A DNA stretch of 64,000 nucleotides, from the NCBI GenBank assembly GCA_964511495.1, contig CAZEFT010000010.1, positions 48,835 to 112,834 on the forward strand, written 5' to 3'. A model generated the notes under the pieces. It was not told the origin of the DNA, did not search any database, and was given only the letters and a program-made list of their open reading frames with translations. Every line of letters begins with the position of its first letter. The first letter of the stretch is position 1. Origin of the DNA: Litorimonas sp964511495. Lineage in GTDB: Bacteria > Pseudomonadota > Alphaproteobacteria > Caulobacterales > Maricaulaceae. This document shows, piece after piece, positions 27,139 through 36,278 of the stretch. A program made the position numbers and the translations under genes.

Positions 27139-27992
27139 CGGATAATGCTCTAGATAGCTTGCCCAGTCTAAGCCAAGTGGTGAAGCAATATGGTTTGGGG
27201 GCAAATAAAAAGCTCGGCCAGCATTTCCTTTTGGATATGAACTTGACCGATAAAATCGCCCGGTTGGCCAGTCCTCTCGACGGCTATCATATTGCGGAAA
27301 TAGGCCCGGGTCCGGGAGGTTTGACCCGCGCTCTTCTACATTATCCGGTGGGTTCCGTGACCGTAATTGAAATGGATGATCGCTTTCTGCCCGCTTTGGG
27401 AGATATCGGGCGGGCCAGTGGTGAACGCTTATCCGTGATAAAAGGTGATGCCCTTAAATTCGACATCGCTGAAAACCTCCCTGCCCCCCGCAAAATCATC
27501 GCAAATTTGCCTTATAATGTCGGGACAAAGATGTTAATCAATTGGGTCAGCGCTAAACCGCTTTTTTGGGATCAATTGGTTTTGATGTTTCAAAAAGAAG
27601 TCGCCGAAAGGGTCTGCGCCCAACCCGGAGAGAATGCCTATGGACGTCTGGCTGTACTGTGCCAGAGCGTTGCGGAATGCCATATTGCCTTTGATATCCC
27701 CGCCAGAGCCTTCACTCCCCCGCCTAAAGTGGACAGTGCCGTGATAGTCATGCATCCCTTGGAAAGCCATAAACGCTATGCGGACCTTCCCCTATTAGGT
27801 CAAATTACACAGGCGGCCTTTGGCCAAAGGCGGAAAATGGTAAGGGCTTCGCTCAAAGGTTTCGCTAAGCAGAAACAAATCGATATATCGGATTGGCTCA
27901 GCATGGCTGACGTCGATCCCCAGGCGCGTCCTGAAACTTTAGCCGTTAGAGATTTTCACGCGCTTGCAGATACCCTAATAACGCGTATATAA
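27135..27992 (+). CDS. rsmA: 16S rRNA (adenine1518-N6/1519-N6)-dimethyltransferase
   Basis: RsmA (KsgA) dimethylates two adenines in the helix 45 loop of 16S rRNA. The 285-residue product shows KKLGQHFLLD, the SAM motif EIGPGPGGLTRALL, and the catalytic NLPYNVGTKMLINW. The C-terminal domain has the family segment FTPPPKVDSAVI. It overlaps pdxA by four bases. An 81-base gap with a hairpin follows before the next gene. Confidence 0.96.
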   Translation: MTDNALDSLPSLSQVVKQYGLGANKKLGQHFLLDMNLTDKIARLASPLDGYHIAEIGPGPGGLTRALLHYPVGSVTVIEMDDRFLPALGDIGRASGERLSVIKGDALKFDIAENLPAPRKIIANLPYNVGTKMLINWVSAKPLFWDQLVLMFQKEVAERVCAQPGENAYGRLAVLCQSVAECHIAFDIPARAFTPPPKVDSAVIVMHPLESHKRYADLPLLGQITQAAFGQRRKMVRASLKGFAKQKQIDISDWLSMADVDPQARPETLAVRDFHALADTLITRI

Positions 27993-28046
27993 AACATAAC
28001 ACCAATCGCGTGTTTAGGCTTTATTATCCTAATTTCGCTAATATCC

Positions 28047-28068
28047 GGTCACACTACAGAGAGTGACC
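28047..28068 (+). promoter_or_regulatory. Inverted repeat overlapping the ribosome site of the pseudokinase gene
   Basis: GGTCAC and GTGACC are perfectly complementary with a 10-base loop, ending 5 bases before the ATG at 28074. Folding in RNA would hide the weak GAG ribosome site. There is no T-run, so it is not a terminator. A protein operator is also possible. Confidence 0.35.
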
Positions 28069-28073
28069 CTTAC

Positions 28074-29549
28074 ATGAACATTCTTATCCCTCTTATAGCC
28101 CTTTGCATCGGACTAGCCTGCGGCGGCGGTGTGGCATGGGTTGCTCGGGGAAAACAGGCTGAAAACCGTGTCGCAGAAGCCCTACAAGAACAAGCTAAAC
28201 TCGTCTCGACAGCGGGGTTCATCCTGCGCACCCCCCTTAATCACCTTTTAGGTTTTGTGTCGTCATTAACGGCCCGCAGTCACAAATTTGCAGATGACGA
28301 AAAAGCTCTTATTGGGCGCCTATTGGGCGCGGGTGGCGAACTTAAAAAAGCCCTCATTGATGTTCTGGACGTCTTCGAACTTGAAACCAAAAAACTTGAA
28401 ATTGTCCGACGCAACGCCGCTCTTCACGAGACCATTCACGCGGCCATTCGGAATGCGAAAAAAAGCGCAGATGCTAAAAATCTTGAGATTAGACTTCAGG
28501 CTGACCCGCAAATTGAAGCCATTTATAGATATGACGATACACGTCTGCGCCAATGTCTAAACAACTTAATTAGTCAATCCATAGCCCAGACCCATCGCGG
28601 TAATGTCACAATTAAAGCCGAAATTTTAGACGCCTCGAAAGCCACGGATGATGAAACCGTCTTATCGCTCACCGTCAAAGATACGAGTTCAGGTATGGAC
28701 CAATATATGACGGAATATTATTTCAACCCCGCTCATGAAGTCGGCCCGAATTTCCTCGCCAAGGAAAATGCGGCACGTGTCAACCTCGCTTTAACGCGTG
28801 GTTTAGCTCGCCATATGGGCGGCGATGTCATTGTCAAAAGCGCTTTTGGCAGCGGGGTTTCGTTTAACATGACGATACCAGTTGAGTGGGTGAAAGAAGC
28901 CGAGATTAAGAAAAAGACGAAAGCTTCACCTCCTAAGCCTGCTGTCAATCAACCCTCAAAAGAACAAGTCACGGCCAAGACATTGGAAACAGTCGGCTCC
29001 CCCACAACGCCATCAAGCAAAACTGCGAAGGCCGACGCCGACGCTCGGGCAAAATCCATCCTGGATGCGGCTTTGCGACTGGATATGTTGGATCTATCAG
29101 TATCCGAACGTGGCGTTACGCGGGACGTCGATGTAAATGCGCAAGTCCCGCTCAAACCTGAAAAAATCGACCTTCGCAACGCGTCCATTTTGGTCGTAGA
29201 TGACAACAATATTAATTTGGAAGTCTTGCAAGTTTATTTGGGCCATTTAGGCGCCGTCAAAATAACGGAAGCGGAAAATGGTGAGACAGCAATTAACGCG
29301 ATTTCTAATGCCAAGTTTGATTTGGTCTTTATGGACTTACATATGCCTGACATGACGGGAACGGAAGCCACACGAAGAATTCGAAAGCTGTCTCCCGAAT
29401 ATCAGAACATTCCGATTATCGCCTGTACTGCCGCCGTAGACAGTTCAACCCGAAGAGACTGCCGGGAAAGCGGAATGGATGATTTCCTCCCCAAGCCTGT
29501 TAATATCGAAGAGTTGAAAACCGCTCTACAGGAATATTTTGTAGTCTAA
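28074..29549 (+). CDS. Degenerate histidine kinase with C-terminal receiver (pseudokinase hybrid)
   Basis: The 491-residue protein has one N-terminal membrane segment (about 3-24), a HisKA-like helix pair, a GHKL-like domain (about 150-280), a Pro/Lys/Thr-rich linker (about 284-330) and a receiver (about 368-490). In the H-box, FILRTPLN aligns with SHEIRTPLN, so the phosphoacceptor His is F49 and the following Glu is Ile50. The N-box (LRQCLNNLISQSI) lacks the usual second Asn, and the G-boxes are weak (DTSSGMD). The receiver looks intact: DD pair, D421 in LVFMDLHMPDMTG, Thr in ACTAAV and K474 in PKPV. It probably senses or scaffolds and takes phosphate from another kinase or phosphotransferase. 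Confidence 0.85.
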   Translation: MNILIPLIALCIGLACGGGVAWVARGKQAENRVAEALQEQAKLVSTAGFILRTPLNHLLGFVSSLTARSHKFADDEKALIGRLLGAGGELKKALIDVLDVFELETKKLEIVRRNAALHETIHAAIRNAKKSADAKNLEIRLQADPQIEAIYRYDDTRLRQCLNNLISQSIAQTHRGNVTIKAEILDASKATDDETVLSLTVKDTSSGMDQYMTEYYFNPAHEVGPNFLAKENAARVNLALTRGLARHMGGDVIVKSAFGSGVSFNMTIPVEWVKEAEIKKKTKASPPKPAVNQPSKEQVTAKTLETVGSPTTPSSKTAKADADARAKSILDAALRLDMLDLSVSERGVTRDVDVNAQVPLKPEKIDLRNASILVVDDNNINLEVLQVYLGHLGAVKITEAENGETAINAISNAKFDLVFMDLHMPDMTGTEATRRIRKLSPEYQNIPIIACTAAVDSSTRRDCRESGMDDFLPKPVNIEELKTALQEYFVV

Positions 29550-29559
29550 GCGGGCCGAT

Positions 29560-30210
29560 TTAACCGCCATCAATCAATGTTTTCACAAACCCTGAGAGCC
29601 ATAATTGGCGTTTGCGCCGCATACGTTCCGACGCAATGATGGTTCGTAACTCGCCCAACGCTATATCGACATTTTCATTCACAATGACGTAGTCATATTC
29701 TGCCCAATGGCTGATCTCGGCTTCTGACTTGCTCATACGTTTGGCAATGACAGCATCACTGTCCTGCGCGCGACGTTTCAAACGACTTTCCAACTCGCGC
29801 ATATTCGGCGGTAAAATGAAGATTTTTACCAGATCGTCTGCAGCGGCTTCGGAAAGTTGTTGTGCCCCCTGCCAGTCAATATCAAATACGACATCTTTGC
29901 CTTCACCGAGCGCATCTTCAACGGGCCCGCGAGGCGTACCATAAAAATTATCGAACACTTTGGCGTGTTCCAGAAATTCCCCATCATTGATCATATCGGA
30001 GAATTGGTTTTTGGTCAGAAAGAAGTAGTCCTCGCCATCTTTTTCGCCCGGACGTGGCGGCCGTGTTGTCGCGGATACAGACATTGCCATATCAGAATTT
30101 TCAGAAAGTAGTTTGCGCGTCAGCGTCGTCTTTCCGGCTCCAGAAGGAGAGGACAAAACGATCATCAAACCGCGACGATTATCTTTCATCGTTTTCAACG
30201 TATTAGACAT
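29560..30210 (-). CDS. gmk: Guanylate kinase
   Basis: The 216-residue enzyme phosphorylates GMP to GDP. It has the P-loop SSPSGAGKTTLTRKL, the GMP-binding VSATTRPPRPGEKDGEDYFFL and the segment EYDYVIVNENVD. It is the last gene of the fabF-mltG-gmk run, 12 bases after mltG, and ends convergently 10 bases from the pseudokinase stop. Length matches the family. Confidence 0.97.
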   Translation of the reverse strand: MSNTLKTMKDNRRGLMIVLSSPSGAGKTTLTRKLLSENSDMAMSVSATTRPPRPGEKDGEDYFFLTKNQFSDMINDGEFLEHAKVFDNFYGTPRGPVEDALGEGKDVVFDIDWQGAQQLSEAAADDLVKIFILPPNMRELESRLKRRAQDSDAVIAKRMSKSEAEISHWAEYDYVIVNENVDIALGELRTIIASERMRRKRQLWLSGFVKTLIDGG

Positions 30211-30222
30211 CCTATCCCCCGA

Positions 30223-31281
30223 TTACCGCTCGCCGCGCGCTCTCTGAATTTTGCGCCATTCCCGTACATTCCGCTCATGCCCCGCTAACGTTTCAGCGAA
30301 AACATGTCCGCCCGTCCCGTCAGCAACAAAATATAAATTCTTCGTTTGAGCCGGATTAAGGACGGCGGCTAACGCCTCTTTCCCCGGATGACAGATAGGC
30401 GTTTTTGGCAGGGCCGGAATTTGATAAGTATTCCAATCTGTGACGCGGTTAATTTCGCTGCGAAGAATACGACGGCCCAATGGTAAGCCTTTGGTCACAC
30501 CGTAGATAATCGTGGGGTCAGATTGCAAGCGCATGCCCCGCCGCAACCGATTGGTGAACACTCCGGCAACCTCGTCACGCTCACTGCCAATCCCTGTTTC
30601 TTTCTCGACCACGGATGCCAAAATCACAGCCTCTGCCTTCGTTTTGATAGGCAGGTCAGCCGCACGATTTTCCCATAATCGGTCTAACTCACGGGTCTGC
30701 GCCGCTTTCATCTTGGCCAAAAGTTCTGACTGTTTCATCCCCCGCGGAATCATATAAGTCTCTGGCAAAAGCGAGCCTTCCACAGGCACAGGCGGATTGT
30801 CATCAACCAGTTCAGGGATTGTATCCAATACGGCCATAATCTGAAGACTGGCCAATCCTTCAGCAATCGTCACAGGATAGAGAATCGCTTTCCCTTCAGC
30901 CAAATCTTCATAGATTTTAGCCATGGACTCGCCGGGTTGGATTAAAAATTCTCCGGCTTTGAAATTGCTTTCATTCCCGCGCATCTTTGTGACCAGTTTG
31001 AATAGAAACGCATTTTTGATGAGCTCTTCGCGCTCCAATCGAGTGGCAATCAATGAAAGGCCGCTTCCTTTTGGCACTTCGAAAATTACGGCCTCGCGCT
31101 CCGCCTGTTGTTTAAATGGGGCTTCGTACAGATAATTGACGGTCGCAAAAGCCGCAATCGCAACACCAATCAAGGCCGTCAGAACAGCCATAAAGGCGAT
31201 AAAAGCTAAAAGCCGCTTATCCTTTTTCGGGAGGGCTTTCCGTAAAGACGTGTCAGTTTCAGATGAAGAATCGGGGGCCAT
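30223..31281 (-). CDS. mltG: Endolytic murein transglycosylase MltG
   Basis: MltG cleaves nascent peptidoglycan strands at the inner membrane. The 352-residue protein has an N-terminal membrane segment (about 25-48), a LysM-like first part and the YceG domain. The active-site region is ILASVVEKETG with the catalytic Glu, followed by FTNRLRRGMRLQSDPTIIYG. The ending with ATLAGHERNVREW is also typical. It lies 9 bases after fabF, the usual alphaproteobacterial order. Confidence 0.95.
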   Translation of the reverse strand: MAPDSSSETDTSLRKALPKKDKRLLAFIAFMAVLTALIGVAIAAFATVNYLYEAPFKQQAEREAVIFEVPKGSGLSLIATRLEREELIKNAFLFKLVTKMRGNESNFKAGEFLIQPGESMAKIYEDLAEGKAILYPVTIAEGLASLQIMAVLDTIPELVDDNPPVPVEGSLLPETYMIPRGMKQSELLAKMKAAQTRELDRLWENRAADLPIKTKAEAVILASVVEKETGIGSERDEVAGVFTNRLRRGMRLQSDPTIIYGVTKGLPLGRRILRSEINRVTDWNTYQIPALPKTPICHPGKEALAAVLNPAQTKNLYFVADGTGGHVFAETLAGHERNVREWRKIQRARGER

Positions 31282-31290
31282 GCACCCAGT

Positions 31291-32601
31291 CTAATCAGTT
31301 TTTGGCGCTTGTGCGAAAATAACTGCCGCATTTGTGCCGCCAAAACCAAAAGAGTTCGACATCGCCGCCTTTGCCTTAATCGGTTTGGCCTTATGTGGAA
31401 CAAGATCAATGTCGGTCTCGACAGATGGATTGTCCAAATTCAGAGTCGGCGGCGCCATTTGGTCACGCAACGCCAGAATAGAGAAAATGGATTCAATCGC
31501 TCCGGCAGCGCCCAAGAGATGCCCCGTCGCAGATTTCGTTGAAGACATGCAGACATTTTTGGCGTGATCACCAAGCAATTTCTCAACGGCTTTCACTTCT
31601 AACTCGTCACCCATCGGTGTGGAAGTTCCATGGGCATTGACGTATCCAATATCCTCGACGGAGAGGCCGGAATTGGCCAAGGCCGCTTTCATGGCACGGT
31701 GGCCGCCTTCGCCTTCTGGAGCCGGGCTTGTAATATGATAGGCATCACCGGAGAGACCATAACCGACCAATTCGGCATAAATTTTTGCGCCTCGGGCTTT
31801 GGCATGTTCATATTCTTCGAGGACAACAGCCCCTGACCCTTCGCCCATTAAAAAGCCGTCGCGATCTTTATCGTAAGGTCGAGAGGCCTTTTCAGGTGTT
31901 TCGTTAAAGCCTGTCGTCATGGCACGGCACGCAACAAAGGAAGCAATACCTAAGCGGTTGATGGAGCTCTCGCCGCCACCCGCCACCATAACATCCGCAT
32001 CGCCATGCGCAATCATACGTCCGGCATCGCCAATGGCGTGAGCGCCTGTGGCACAGGCCGTCACGACGGAATGGTTTGGGCCTTTAAGGCCATGTCTGAT
32101 AGAAATTTGACCTGAAGCCAGATTGATCAACATGGCCGGAATAACAAAAGGAGAGAGCCGTCTTGGGCCCTTTTCATGTAGGGTAATTGACGCTTTATAG
32201 GTCGTTTGCAACCCACCGATACCGGAGCCAAACATAACGCCTGTGCGTTCCTGAGCCTCTGTCCCCTCTTCGACCGGGTTCCACCCTGAATCTTTTAAGG
32301 CTTCGTCCGAAGCAGCTATGGAATAAAGAATGAAATCATCAATGCGTTTGGCGTCGCGTGCGCTCATCACGTCATCAGGATTGAAGATGCCCTTTTGATC
32401 AGGGCTGCCTCCGCCGCGGCCATCGGAACGCGGAACAACGGCAGCGATTTTGCAAGCAATATCGCTGACGTCAAAATGTTCGATTTTATTGGCTCCGGAC
32501 TCGCCGTTTAGAATAGCATTCCAAACGTGGTCCACTCCGCATCCGAGAGGCGTGACGAGGCCGAGACCTGTAACAACAACGCGACGATGGGGTTGAGCCA
32601 T
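31291..32601 (-). CDS. fabF: 3-oxoacyl-[ACP] synthase II
   Basis: FabF elongates acyl-ACP with malonyl-ACP. In this 436-residue protein the catalytic Cys is in VVTACATGAHAIGDA near 175, and the two histidines are in NAHGTSTPMGD near 315 and SATGHLLGAAGA near 350. The start MAQPHRRVVVTGLGLVTPLG is typical. It follows acpP by 12 bases. Confidence 0.97.
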   Translation of the reverse strand: MAQPHRRVVVTGLGLVTPLGCGVDHVWNAILNGESGANKIEHFDVSDIACKIAAVVPRSDGRGGGSPDQKGIFNPDDVMSARDAKRIDDFILYSIAASDEALKDSGWNPVEEGTEAQERTGVMFGSGIGGLQTTYKASITLHEKGPRRLSPFVIPAMLINLASGQISIRHGLKGPNHSVVTACATGAHAIGDAGRMIAHGDADVMVAGGGESSINRLGIASFVACRAMTTGFNETPEKASRPYDKDRDGFLMGEGSGAVVLEEYEHAKARGAKIYAELVGYGLSGDAYHITSPAPEGEGGHRAMKAALANSGLSVEDIGYVNAHGTSTPMGDELEVKAVEKLLGDHAKNVCMSSTKSATGHLLGAAGAIESIFSILALRDQMAPPTLNLDNPSVETDIDLVPHKAKPIKAKAAMSNSFGFGGTNAAVIFAQAPKTD

Positions 32602-32613
32602 TAAGAAATGTCC

Positions 32614-32850
32614 TTAGCCGACTTTCTCAGAGATGAACTTCACGGCATCACCAACAGTTTGGATGTGCTCAGCGGCGTCATCAGGGATTTCGATATCGAA
32701 TTCTTCTTCGAAAGCCATAACAAGCTCAACATTGTCGAGGCTGTCTGCACCGAGATCATCGATAAAATGTGCGTTTTCTGTGACTTTTGCTTCTTCCACA
32801 TCAAGATGCTCAACGACCATCTTTTTTACGCGGGCTAATACGTCTGACAT
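32614..32850 (-). CDS. acpP: Acyl carrier protein
   Basis: A 78-residue acidic protein with the phosphopantetheine serine S37 in DLGADSLDNVELVMAFEEEF. It carries growing acyl chains for the Fab enzymes. Asn40 replaces the more usual Thr after DSLD, a small variation. The ribosome site AAAGGAA precedes the ATG. A 198-base gap separates it from fabG upstream, so it probably has its own promoter. Confidence 0.97.
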   Translation of the reverse strand: MSDVLARVKKMVVEHLDVEEAKVTENAHFIDDLGADSLDNVELVMAFEEEFDIEIPDDAAEHIQTVGDAVKFISEKVG

Positions 32851-33048
32851 AGACTTTCCTTTTAGTATGGCCGGGATAATCTCCGGCGGTTACGGCCTGC
32901 AAATAAGTGGATATTCACAAATTACAAGGCCTGGTCCCATATTGAGTTTATCTCAATAATCATTGCTGCGGCGGGTTAGCACACCCCAAATAGTGTGACT
33001 AGGGTAATATTACTCAGATTTTGCGGGTAAATTTCCCCCAAAACCGTC
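32851..33048 (-). promoter_or_regulatory. fabG-acpP intergenic region, probable acpP promoter
   Basis: These 198 bases between fabG and acpP contain no gene. A perfect 10-base palindrome GTAATATTAC (33004-33013) lies in the fabG-proximal part. ACP is made in far larger amount than FabG, so a separate strong promoter here is expected, but I cannot place its boxes with confidence. Confidence 0.35.
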
Positions 33049-33789
33049 CTAAATCATGGCCATTCCGCCATTTACGTGCAGGGTTTGTCCCGTCACGTAA
33101 TTCGCCTCTTGAGACGCCAAATAGAGTGCAGCAGCTGCAATATCTTCACCTGTACCGAGGTCTCCGGCTGGAATTTTTGCTAATGTTGCCGCTCTTTGGG
33201 CCTCATTTAACTCATCCGTCATAGGAGAAGCGATAAAACCGGGTGCAATTGTGTTGACCGTGATTCCCCGACTTGCCACTTCCTGTGCCAAAGATTTCGA
33301 GAAGCCAATCATACCGGCTTTAGACGCCGCGTAATTGGTTTGTCCCGGATTCCCCGTAACGCCTACAATAGATGTGATTCCGATGATGCGGCCCCATCGC
33401 GACTTCATCATCGGGCGGAGACAGGCTTTGGACAGGCGGAAATAGGCTTCCAAATTGACCTTTTGGACAAGGTCCCAGTCATCTTGTTTCATCCGCATTA
33501 GCAGACCGTCGCGGGTGATACCGGCATTGGCAACCAAAATATCAACGGAGCCGCCCAGAGCTTCAGCTGCTTGTCCGGGTAAAGCATCAACGGCGTCCCC
33601 ATCAGACAAGTTACAAGGCGTTACCACAGCCCGATCGCCCAATTCAGACGCGAGAGCCTCCAATTTTTCAGCCCGTGTACCTGAAAGAGCGACATGCGCT
33701 CCCTGAGCATGAAGCATTGTTGCGATAGAGCCGCCCAAGCCGCCTGTCGCCCCGGTGACCAGAGCGCGTTTTCCGGTTAAATCAAACAT
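33049..33789 (-). CDS. fabG: 3-oxoacyl-[ACP] reductase
   Basis: The 246-residue SDR reduces beta-ketoacyl-ACP with NADPH. Visible are the cofactor motif TGATGGLGGSIA, NAGITRD, and the catalytic YAASKAGMIGFSKSL, with the C-terminal VNGGMAMI. It starts three bases after the fabD stop, so the two are co-transcribed. Confidence 0.96.
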   Translation of the reverse strand: MFDLTGKRALVTGATGGLGGSIATMLHAQGAHVALSGTRAEKLEALASELGDRAVVTPCNLSDGDAVDALPGQAAEALGGSVDILVANAGITRDGLLMRMKQDDWDLVQKVNLEAYFRLSKACLRPMMKSRWGRIIGITSIVGVTGNPGQTNYAASKAGMIGFSKSLAQEVASRGITVNTIAPGFIASPMTDELNEAQRAATLAKIPAGDLGTGEDIAAAALYLASQEANYVTGQTLHVNGGMAMI

Positions 33790-33792
33790 GTC

Positions 33793-34737
33793 TTATCCTT
33801 TTATAGATTTCGCGAAGGCTTCCAAAGCGTCCGGCGTATTTAGAGCATCACCATCGACGCCTTTGACAATGCGGCGCAGCATAACGGTAAGCACTTTGCC
33901 TGTGCCGGGTTCGGCAAATCGCTCAACACCATTTTCGGCCATCCATTCGATTGATTCGCGCCAACGCACCCGTCCCGTGACTTGAGAGACTAAATCAGAC
34001 CGAAGTTGATCAGGCTCCGTCACCGGGCCTGCTGTCACATTATTCACCACCGGAACCGAAGGCGCGTTAAATGTCACATCAGCTAAGGCGTCACGCATCA
34101 CATCAGCCGCAGGCTGCATCATCTCACAGTGAAACGGCGCAGACACATTCAGCATCATCGCTTTTTTAATGCCAAGATCAGCTGTTGCATCAACGGCCGC
34201 TTGGACGGCGTCTTTTTCACCGGATAAAACAATTTGACCCGTCGCGTTGTCATTCGCGATTTGGCAAATGCCTTTTTTTGAACCTGCAGCAGCCGCGGCG
34301 TCGGCCTGCTCAACACTGGCCCCTAGCAAAGCGGCCATTGCTCCGGCTCCCACTGGAACAGCGGCCTGCATCGCATCACCACGAATGCGTAGAAGCTTTG
34401 CCGTATCCGCCAAAGATAATGACCCTGCCGCGCAGAGTGCCGCATATTCGCCAAGAGAATGCCCGGCCAAAAAGGAGGCCTGTGTCGCATCAATATCAAA
34501 TTCATTTTCAAGCGCTGCCATAGCCGCCATTGAACAGGCCATCAAAGCAGGTTGAGTATTGGTCGTCAGGGTGAGTTCATCCATCGGCCCATCAAACATT
34601 AAGCGCGACAGATTTTGCCCCAAGGCCTCATCCACTTCTTCAAACACGGCCCAAGCGGAGGGAAAGGCGTCCGCCAATTCCTTGCCCATGCCAACAGCTT
34701 GGCTGCCTTGCCCCGGAAAAATAAATGCAAAACTCAT
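33793..34737 (-). CDS. fabD: Malonyl-CoA:ACP transacylase
   Basis: FabD loads malonyl onto ACP. The 314-residue protein starts with AFIFPGQGSQAVGMG and has the nucleophile serine in LAGHSLGEYAALCAAG near residue 95 and the catalytic His in VSAPFHCEMM near 205. It is the first gene of the fab run and divergent from the antiporter gene across 179 bases. Confidence 0.97.
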   Translation of the reverse strand: MSFAFIFPGQGSQAVGMGKELADAFPSAWAVFEEVDEALGQNLSRLMFDGPMDELTLTTNTQPALMACSMAAMAALENEFDIDATQASFLAGHSLGEYAALCAAGSLSLADTAKLLRIRGDAMQAAVPVGAGAMAALLGASVEQADAAAAAGSKKGICQIANDNATGQIVLSGEKDAVQAAVDATADLGIKKAMMLNVSAPFHCEMMQPAADVMRDALADVTFNAPSVPVVNNVTAGPVTEPDQLRSDLVSQVTGRVRWRESIEWMAENGVERFAEPGTGKVLTVMLRRIVKGVDGDALNTPDALEAFAKSIKG

Positions 34738-34916
34738 GCGAACGACGCTCTCTTTTTCGCGTTAATAATAATCCGCTACACCCTAGAAAAGCAGGCGCAG
34801 AGGTCAACCTTGAATCCACTGCTTCAGAACTTTCCTATCGCCCCGAAAACGGAAACGGCAAACCGCTTGCGCCGTCTTTCACAACAGTTAGGATAAGACT
34901 GAAGTAAGGGGATGTC

Positions 34917-36257
34917 ATGTTAAGCTTATTCGAAATCGCAGCACTTTTGCTGGTTCTCTCCGCCATTTTGTCTTGGGTGAACCGGGCTTACATCAAATTG
35001 CCGCACACGATTGGCCTCTTGGTTATGGCTCTATTGGCCTCCTTCGCGCTGTTAGGCTCCGAAGCGCTCTTCCCCGCCCTGTCTATGACAGAAACATTGC
35101 AATCGGCCTTGTCGCAAATTGATTTCAATGAAACTTTGATGAAGGGCATGTTGGGGTTTTTGCTCTTTGCCGGAGCCCTTCATGTTGATTTTGCCAAGCT
35201 GAAAGATGCCAAATGGGCCATCGGCTCTATGGCAACCTTTGGCGTCCTTCTATCCACGTTCATTGTCGGCACAGTCTTTTTCTTCCTCGCCAAAGCCTTT
35301 GGCGTTAATCTGCCTTATCAATGGGCTTTGGTCTTTGGCGCCCTTATCAGCCCGACCGACCCCGTAGCCGTTCTCTCCATTTTGAAAACGGTCAAAATGC
35401 CGAAAAGTCTGGAAACAAAAATCGCAGGCGAAAGTCTGTTTAATGACGGCGTTGGTGTTGTGGTCTTTACAATATTACTGGCCATTGCTGTCGGAACAGA
35501 TGGTGATGCGCAACACGCCGCCGCCGCAACAGATGTGGTTCTGACAGCAGGATCAGCAGAAACAAGCCACGGCGGAACGAGTTTTATCGATATTTTAGAA
35601 TTGTTCGTTGTGGACGCGATAGGCGGAGCCGCTCTGGGTCTGGCCGCCGGTTGGGTCGGCTATAAAATGATGTCCAAGATTGATGAACACGCCATTGAAG
35701 TCCTCATCAGTTTAGCTTTGGTCGCCGGCACTTATGCTTTGGCACAGCGCATTAATATATTGGGGCATCATCTTTCCGGGCCGATTGCCGTCGTGGTCGC
35801 AGGCCTCATGATCGGCAATAAAGGGGCCGCTTTTGCTATGTCAGACCATACCCGCGCGGCGTTGTTTGGCTTTTGGGAGATGGTCGATGAAATCCTCAAT
35901 TCCGTCCTATTTCTGCTCATCGGTCTGGAAATATTGATTTTGGGCCTCGCGCCGGATTATGCGCTGATTACGGCCCTTTCCATTCCACTTGTTCTTTTTG
36001 CCCGCCTCTGCGCCGTTTATATTCCGATGAAGACATTAGGCGTGTTTAAGGACTTCACAAAAGGGGCCATTCCTGTGCTGACTTGGGGTGGTGTGCGCGG
36101 CGGTATCTCCGTCGCCTTGGCCCTCGCGCTCCCCGATAATGAATACAAGCCCCTCATCCTCACGGCGACCTATGGCGTCGTGATATTCTCTATCATTGTT
36201 CAGGGGTTGACGGTGAAGAATGTGGTACAGAGGAGTGTCGACCCGACTTTATTGTAG
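34917..36257 (+). CDS. CPA1-type sodium(potassium)/proton antiporter
   Basis: The 446-residue protein has about 12 membrane segments and the CPA1 core: ALISPTDPVAVLSILK near 145-160 and GESLFNDGVGVVVF with the ion-binding Asp near 178-190. It most resembles bacterial NhaP-like exchangers, which move Na+ or K+ out against H+. There is no large C-terminal cytoplasmic regulatory domain. A good ribosome site (AAGGGGA) precedes the ATG. Ion preference cannot be told from sequence. Confidence 0.9.
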   Translation: MLSLFEIAALLLVLSAILSWVNRAYIKLPHTIGLLVMALLASFALLGSEALFPALSMTETLQSALSQIDFNETLMKGMLGFLLFAGALHVDFAKLKDAKWAIGSMATFGVLLSTFIVGTVFFFLAKAFGVNLPYQWALVFGALISPTDPVAVLSILKTVKMPKSLETKIAGESLFNDGVGVVVFTILLAIAVGTDGDAQHAAAATDVVLTAGSAETSHGGTSFIDILELFVVDAIGGAALGLAAGWVGYKMMSKIDEHAIEVLISLALVAGTYALAQRINILGHHLSGPIAVVVAGLMIGNKGAAFAMSDHTRAALFGFWEMVDEILNSVLFLLIGLEILILGLAPDYALITALSIPLVLFARLCAVYIPMKTLGVFKDFTKGAIPVLTWGGVRGGISVALALALPDNEYKPLILTATYGVVIFSIIVQGLTVKNVVQRSVDPTLL

Positions 36258-36278
36258 GAAAACTATACGAAAGTTAGT

